Made by a program: the position numbers and the translations under genes
In this document: in pieces, positions 60,120 through 64,000 of the stretch
Layout of the letters: each line of letters opens with the position of its first letter
Numbering within the stretch: position 1 is the first letter of the stretch
Origin: Fusibacillus kribbianus
GTDB lineage: Bacteria > Bacillota > Clostridia > Lachnospirales > Lachnospiraceae
Direction of reading: 5' to 3'
NCBI RefSeq assembly: GCF_030053595.1
Contig: NZ_JASGBQ010000002.1
Location: 124,001 to 188,000 of the forward strand
Length of the DNA stretch: 64,000 nucleotides
Notes under the pieces: model-generated
Seen by the model: only the letters and a program-made list of their open reading frames with translations
Told to the model about the DNA's origin: nothing
The model's database searches: none

Positions 60120-61499
60120 TTAAGACACGGACACCGTAAGATTTTTCAGCCATTTGTACTTTTTATAGCGCCAGTGGGCCACAAAACACTTGACAACATC
60201 CTCTGTGAGGGTCATGGCAAAGACCAGATGAATGGGCAGTCTGAGCACCAGAGCTCCCAGAAAGGACATGGGAACGCCTATGAACCACACGCTTCCGCTG
60301 TCCAGAAGCAGACAGAACCTGGTATCTCCGCCGCTTCGCAAAACACCCACGATATTGACCATATTTGTCATTTTAAACGGCATAAACAGTCCGTAGACCA
60401 ACATACACAGGGAGGCCTCCCGGAATACTTCCTCGGACACGTCATAAATTCCCACCAGAAGATTCCCGGCGAAAATGCAGACAGCTCCCAGCACAAAGGT
60501 CAGAAGAAGCTGAAGCCATAAGATCCTGGAAGCATCTCTTTTCGCATCCGTAAGCCGCCCGGCCCCCAGCTCATTACCGAGGATCACTGCTGCAGCCGCA
60601 GACATTCCCTGGAAGAACACCAGGATCATATCCTGAATGGTCTGGGAAATGGTGATGGCCGCCACTGCCGCATCTCCCATCCGCCCATAGGCGAGGGAAT
60701 ACATGGTAACGCCAAGCCCCCACATAAATTCATTTCCGATGACCGGAAGCACAGTTTTGACATACTGCTTAAGCAGCGCGCGGGAATAACCAAAAAGCTC
60801 CGTAATTCTGGCCGCCAGCGGAGTCTTCCATCCATAAACATACGTAAAAATGCAGAGCATCTCCACCACTCTGGCGGTCAGTGTAGCGATTGCCGCACCA
60901 GTGACCCCCAGGGCTGGCGCTCCGAAATGGCCGAAGATCAGAGTATAATTCAGGGTAATATTCACGAGAATCGCGATCAGACTGGTGACCACCGGTGTCT
61001 TCACCCGCTCCGTGGAACGCATGAGTGCCACATAAATATTGGTCACCGCCGTAAACGGATAGCTTAAACAGGCAAGCCGCAGATATTCCGCACCGGCTGC
61101 GCCGGAGGCAGCACTGTTGGTAAATATTCCCATGACAAGGCGGGGAGCCAGAAAGCTGGGAATCGTAAAAAGGAGGGAACCGAGAAGGCCCAGGACAAGG
61201 GAAAGCCCCAAAACCTTCCGGATATTTTTCACATCCTGGATTCCCCAGAACTGGGCGCCCAGCACCGATGCGCCGCTGGCAATACCGAAGATCAGCAGAG
61301 TAAACACAAAAAAGACCTTGTTGGCCAGTCCCACGCCGGCGATCACCGTCTCGCCCAGGGTTCCGATCATCATGGTGTCGATCATGTTGGTCACGGTATT
61401 AAGAAGTGCCTGTGCTGCCACAGGCACTGCAATGATCACTGTTTTTCTCAAAAATATCCTGTCGGAAAAAAGAGTTTTTATTGTTTCAAGCCTCTTCAT
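60120..61499 (-). CDS. MATE-family multidrug/metabolite exporter
   Basis: A 459-residue protein with twelve membrane helices arranged as two repeats. Helix 1 starts VIIAVPVAAQALLNTVTNMIDTMMIGTLGE, and the second repeat is seen at VLPVIGNEFMWGLGVTMYSLAYGRMG, both typical of the DinF/NorM superfamily (probably the MatE group of Clostridia). It exchanges Na+ or H+ for its substrate, which is unknown. It overlaps the CorC-like gene by 14 bp. Confidence 0.9.
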   Translation of the reverse strand: MKRLETIKTLFSDRIFLRKTVIIAVPVAAQALLNTVTNMIDTMMIGTLGETVIAGVGLANKVFFVFTLLIFGIASGASVLGAQFWGIQDVKNIRKVLGLSLVLGLLGSLLFTIPSFLAPRLVMGIFTNSAASGAAGAEYLRLACLSYPFTAVTNIYVALMRSTERVKTPVVTSLIAILVNITLNYTLIFGHFGAPALGVTGAAIATLTARVVEMLCIFTYVYGWKTPLAARITELFGYSRALLKQYVKTVLPVIGNEFMWGLGVTMYSLAYGRMGDAAVAAITISQTIQDMILVFFQGMSAAAAVILGNELGAGRLTDAKRDASRILWLQLLLTFVLGAVCIFAGNLLVGIYDVSEEVFREASLCMLVYGLFMPFKMTNMVNIVGVLRSGGDTRFCLLLDSGSVWFIGVPMSFLGALVLRLPIHLVFAMTLTEDVVKCFVAHWRYKKYKWLKNLTVSVS

Positions 61500-62820
61500 G
61501 GGACTCCTCCTCCAAAATCCGTTCCACCTTCACAGTCTTTATCATCTTATTCTCCACCTTTAGCACCGAGAAGCGGCAGCCTTCATATACGATTTCCGGC
61601 TTCTCATCCTCCGAAGGGATCCTGTCCAGCCGGGAGATCAGAAAACCGTTGAGCGTATCAACGTCTTCGTCCTCAAAATTCAGTGAAAGAAGCTCTCCCA
61701 CTTCTTCCAGCGGCGCCGCCCCCTGGATCAGCCATCCGTCCGAAAGCCGCTGGATAAATACCTCCTCTTTGTCATATTCATCCAGAATGTTTCCAACGAT
61801 CTCCTCCAGAATGTCCTCCATGGTGATCAGGCCCTCCACCTGTCCATACTCGTCGATGACCATAACCAAATGGATCTTCCGAAGGCGCATGACCTCAAAC
61901 AGCTTCCGGATCTTCCTTGTAACCGGAACAAAATGGGCCTTCCGCAAAAGTCCCCGGATCTCCGCCAGCTTTTTCTCACCGAACCCTTCCTTTTTCTGAA
62001 ACAGCACAGCATCCTTGAGATGAATGATGCCGATGATGTCGTCCAGATTTTCCCGGTAAACGGGATACCGGGAATTGCTGCCCGCCAGCATGGCCTCCAG
62101 CGCCTCATCGAGGGTCATATCCCCGCAGAGTGCCTGGATGCTGGTCCGGTGGGTCATGATATCGCCGGCTTCCTTATCGTCAAATTCAAAAATATTGGTG
62201 ATCATTTCTGCTTCACTGGCTTCAATGACCCCCTGCTCATGCCCCTCGTTGACCATGGTCATGATGTCTTCCTCTGTGACATTCTCCGTGTCTTTTCCGG
62301 GCGCCGCCTTAAAGATCGTGGCAATCAGACCGGAGATTCCTCCCACCGCCCAGGCAAAAGGCAGAAAAGGAACAGAAAAGACGCGGACCACCGGCAGCAG
62401 CCGATAAGCCCAGGCCTCCGGATATTTTCCTGCGATCCGCTTGGCTGAGACCATGCCGGTACAGAGAATAAAAAGCAGACCGACCGTAACCACCGTGAGA
62501 AGGACTGCTCCCCATCGGCCGATCTGAGGATCTCCTTCAAAAAAACTATGTAACAGAAGCTTAAGTCCCTGCTTTAAAAGAATCGCGCCTCCCAGAAGCC
62601 CGTTTAAGGTAGATGCCGCGAGCACAACCGAGGAATAGGTAAAGGAACGGTTCATGATCTTTAAAATCCCGGCCGCCTTTTTGTCTCCCTCCTCCTTGCG
62701 TTTCAAAAGCTCTGAGGTGTTTAACTTCTGCACAGCCTCGCCAAAACCATAAAAAACAATTTCCAGTACGATAATTACCAACAACAGCAATAAACTCCAG
62801 GGCGAATACCCATCGTCCAT
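61486..62820 (-). CDS. CNNM/CorC-type membrane protein with CBS pair (HlyC/CorC family)
   Basis: About 444 residues. A DUF21 domain with four hydrophobic segments (about 1-170) is followed by a CBS pair (IMTHRTSIQALCGDMTLDEALEAMLAGSNSRYPVY, then VPVTRKIRKLFEVMRLRKIHLVMVIDEYGQVEGLITMEDILEEIVG) and the CorC_HlyC domain ending ISRLDRIPSEDEKPEIVYEGCRF. Such proteins mediate or regulate Mg2+/Co2+ transport. The start at 62820 has AAGGAG upstream; 62865 is an alternative. Confidence 0.9.
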   Translation of the reverse strand: MDDGYSPWSLLLLLVIIVLEIVFYGFGEAVQKLNTSELLKRKEEGDKKAAGILKIMNRSFTYSSVVLAASTLNGLLGGAILLKQGLKLLLHSFFEGDPQIGRWGAVLLTVVTVGLLFILCTGMVSAKRIAGKYPEAWAYRLLPVVRVFSVPFLPFAWAVGGISGLIATIFKAAPGKDTENVTEEDIMTMVNEGHEQGVIEASEAEMITNIFEFDDKEAGDIMTHRTSIQALCGDMTLDEALEAMLAGSNSRYPVYRENLDDIIGIIHLKDAVLFQKKEGFGEKKLAEIRGLLRKAHFVPVTRKIRKLFEVMRLRKIHLVMVIDEYGQVEGLITMEDILEEIVGNILDEYDKEEVFIQRLSDGWLIQGAAPLEEVGELLSLNFEDEDVDTLNGFLISRLDRIPSEDEKPEIVYEGCRFSVLKVENKMIKTVKVERILEEESHEEA

Positions 62821-62865
62821 GTTTTTTTCCAACTCCTTTTCTTTTGCTGTATGAAAGCCCTGCAT

Positions 62866-63216
62866 TTATGTAAATAAATCAAGGCTGATCAACAATGCTG
62901 TGTTTACCTTATTTAAAAGCCCGTCATCCAGATGGCAGATCTTCTCCTTCAGCCGCTGCTTGTCAATGGTCCGAAGCTGTTCCAGAAGGATCACAGAATC
63001 CTTGACCATCTGGCAGTGATCCGCCTTCAGCTCCACATGGGTAGGAAGCTTCGCCTTGTTCATCCGCGACGTGATGGCCGCACAGATGACGGTGGGACTG
63101 TGGCGGTTGCCCGTATCGTTCTGAATGATCAGGACAGGACGAACACCGCCCTGCTCGGAACCGATGACCGGCCTCAGATCTGCATAATAGATGTCGCCTC
63201 TTTTAATCATTTCCAT
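62866..63216 (-). CDS. ndoA: MazF/EndoA-family mRNA interferase
   Basis: A 116-residue endoribonuclease of the PemK/MazF family, close in length and sequence to Bacillus Endo[35 protein letters not shown] carries the conserved Arg-Pro and Gln, with the catalytic-type [15 protein letters not shown] following. In Bacillus an antitoxin gene (ndoAI) lies between alr and ndoA. Here only 102 bp separate them, and no antitoxin frame is present. GGAG precedes the ATG. Confidence 0.93.
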   Translation of the reverse strand: MEMIKRGDIYYADLRPVIGSEQGGVRPVLIIQNDTGNRHSPTVICAAITSRMNKAKLPTHVELKADHCQMVKDSVILLEQLRTIDKQRLKEKICHLDDGLLNKVNTALLISLDLFT

Positions 63217-63318
63217 TTCACGCTCCGATTCTCCATTGGTGATTCTTTTTCAAGTATTTCCAATGTTTCTTCGGTTCATACATATGCCTGCAAAATGGTT
63301 CCAAAGAGGTTCCTTCTG
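63217..63318. other. Gap between ndoA and alr without an antitoxin gene
   Basis: Only 102 bp separate alr from ndoA. No open frame with a start and ribosome binding site is present. It is AT-mixed without an obvious promoter or hairpin. Confidence 0.5.
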
Positions 63319-64000
63319 CTATAACCGGATCTGATAATCGTCCTCGAAATAATCCTTTTTTCCGACGACATGGCCGCCGCTCAGATAGATCCTTGGAATC
63401 CGTTTTCCCAGATCACAGACAAACTCATAATTGAATGTTCCGGCAAGAGCAGCCAACTCCTCCACTGAAATATGTTCCTTTCCGTCAAATCCCACCAGTA
63501 CAGCCTCATCTCCCACCTTCACAGGCTCTTTCAGATCGGTCACATCCACCATCAGCTGATCCATACAGACGCGGCCCGCGATGGGAGCCCGCTGTCCGTG
63601 AAGCAGGACGTCCCCTTTGTTGGAAAGATTTCTGGGGTAACCATCCCCGTAGCCGATGGCAATGGTGGCAAGCCTGGTGTCCCGCTCAGCTACAAAAGTC
63701 CCACCGTACCCGACTGCCTCTCCCTTCCGGATCGTCTTAACATAGATCACCTTTGCCTTCAGGCTCAAAGCCGGCCTGAGAGGGATCCTTCCCATATCCA
63801 CCTCATCGGAGGGATACATGCCATAGAGGGCGATCCCGGCCCGCACCATATCCCCGTCATACTGGGGAAGATCAATAATCACCGCGCTGTTTCCTGTATG
63901 CTTCACCGGAATTTCAATACCCCGTTTGGAAAGCTCCTCCTCAAACCGGCTGAATATCTTGTGCTGCTTCTCAGCACTCTGCTTATCGGTCTCGTCGGCT
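63319..64000 (-). CDS. alr: Alanine racemase, N-terminal part beyond window edge
   Basis: About 227 C-terminal residues of a PLP enzyme that interconverts L- and D-alanine for peptidoglycan. KHTGNSAVIIDLPQYDGDMVRAGIALYGMYP is the usual substrate-binding stretch (normally HxANSA). RIYLSGGHVVGKK lies near the end, and the middle YGGTFVAERDTRLATIAIGYGDGYPR contains the tyrosine-bearing C-terminal active-site loop. The frame is open to the window edge, so an internal Met-like start at 63906 is not the true start. Confidence 0.95.
   Translation of the reverse strand, partial: ADETDKQSAEKQHKIFSRFEEELSKRGIEIPVKHTGNSAVIIDLPQYDGDMVRAGIALYGMYPSDEVDMGRIPLRPALSLKAKVIYVKTIRKGEAVGYGGTFVAERDTRLATIAIGYGDGYPRNLSNKGDVLLHGQRAPIAGRVCMDQLMVDVTDLKEPVKVGDEAVLVGFDGKEHISVEELAALAGTFNYEFVCDLGKRIPRIYLSGGHVVGKKDYFEDDYQIRL

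Overview
The window is chromosomal DNA of an endospore-forming, low-oxygen Firmicute, most likely Clostridia and probably Lachnospiraceae. The support is the set of sporulation genes (spoIIGA-sigE-x-sigG, spoIIIAA-AH, spoIVB), the dcw cluster containing two penicillin-binding proteins, the recN-argR-nadK-tlyA-dxs-ispA-xseBA-nusB-asp23 block, and strong AGGAGG-type ribosome binding sites. Almost every gene lies on the minus strand. The plus-strand exceptions are dinB, an AraC regulator, a large c-di-GMP protein and a zinc-ribbon membrane protein.

Layout. 1-1.4 kb: AT-rich accessory DNA with a truncated AAA ATPase translationally coupled to an XRE regulator, preceded by four direct repeats spaced 39-40 bp. 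1.4-9.3 kb: an AGCS amino-acid symporter with an attenuator-like leader, a LysM-GH18 spore hydrolase, glnS, a PaaI thioesterase, GtrA and topB. 9.3-10.7 kb: SOS-regulated dinB. 10.7-14 kb: sigG, a lipoprotein, sigE and spoIIGA behind a Spo0A-type promoter. 14-17.3 kb: AraC regulator and a GH4 phospho-glycosidase/ROK kinase pair. 17.4-19.4 kb: a methyltransferase remnant cut by an rsgA-tetR cassette with clear TetR-type operators. 19.4-31.1 kb: the division and wall cluster (mraZ-rsmH-ftsL-pbp-pbp-mraY-murD-ftsW-divIB-ftsZ). 31.2-36.7 kb: a CopA copper ATPase fused to CopZ and a cobalt/nickel ECF transporter (cbiM with fused PDGLE part, cbiQ, cbiO). 36.8-42 kb: an accessory stretch with an HD-GYP/GGDEF protein, yjdF with a probable riboswitch leader, a degenerate spoIVB 3' end, and an XRE/RhuM-Fic toxin-antitoxin-like pair. 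42-57.7 kb: spoIVB to spoIIIAA. 57.8-64 kb: zinc-ribbon protein, GNAT, yebC, MATE, a CorC-like protein, a MazF/EndoA toxin and the C-terminal part of alr.

How the genes fit together. SigE and SigG are the mother-cell and late forespore sigma factors. SpoIIGA processes pro-SigE, SpoIIIAA-AH builds the channel that supports SigG activity, and SpoIVB is the forespore signalling protease; a SigG/SigF-like promoter precedes spoIVB and a SigE-like one precedes spoIIIAA. The dcw block supplies septal peptidoglycan synthesis and the Z-ring.

The stretches most worth a second look are the XRE/ATPase locus with its four-repeat array, the XRE/RhuM-Fic module sitting between an intact spoIVB and a diverged spoIVB tail, the alsT leader, the yjdF leader with a repeated 15-mer, and the CopA-CopZ fusion with an internal ribosome binding site. 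All calls come from reading the sequence; no database search or folding software was used.
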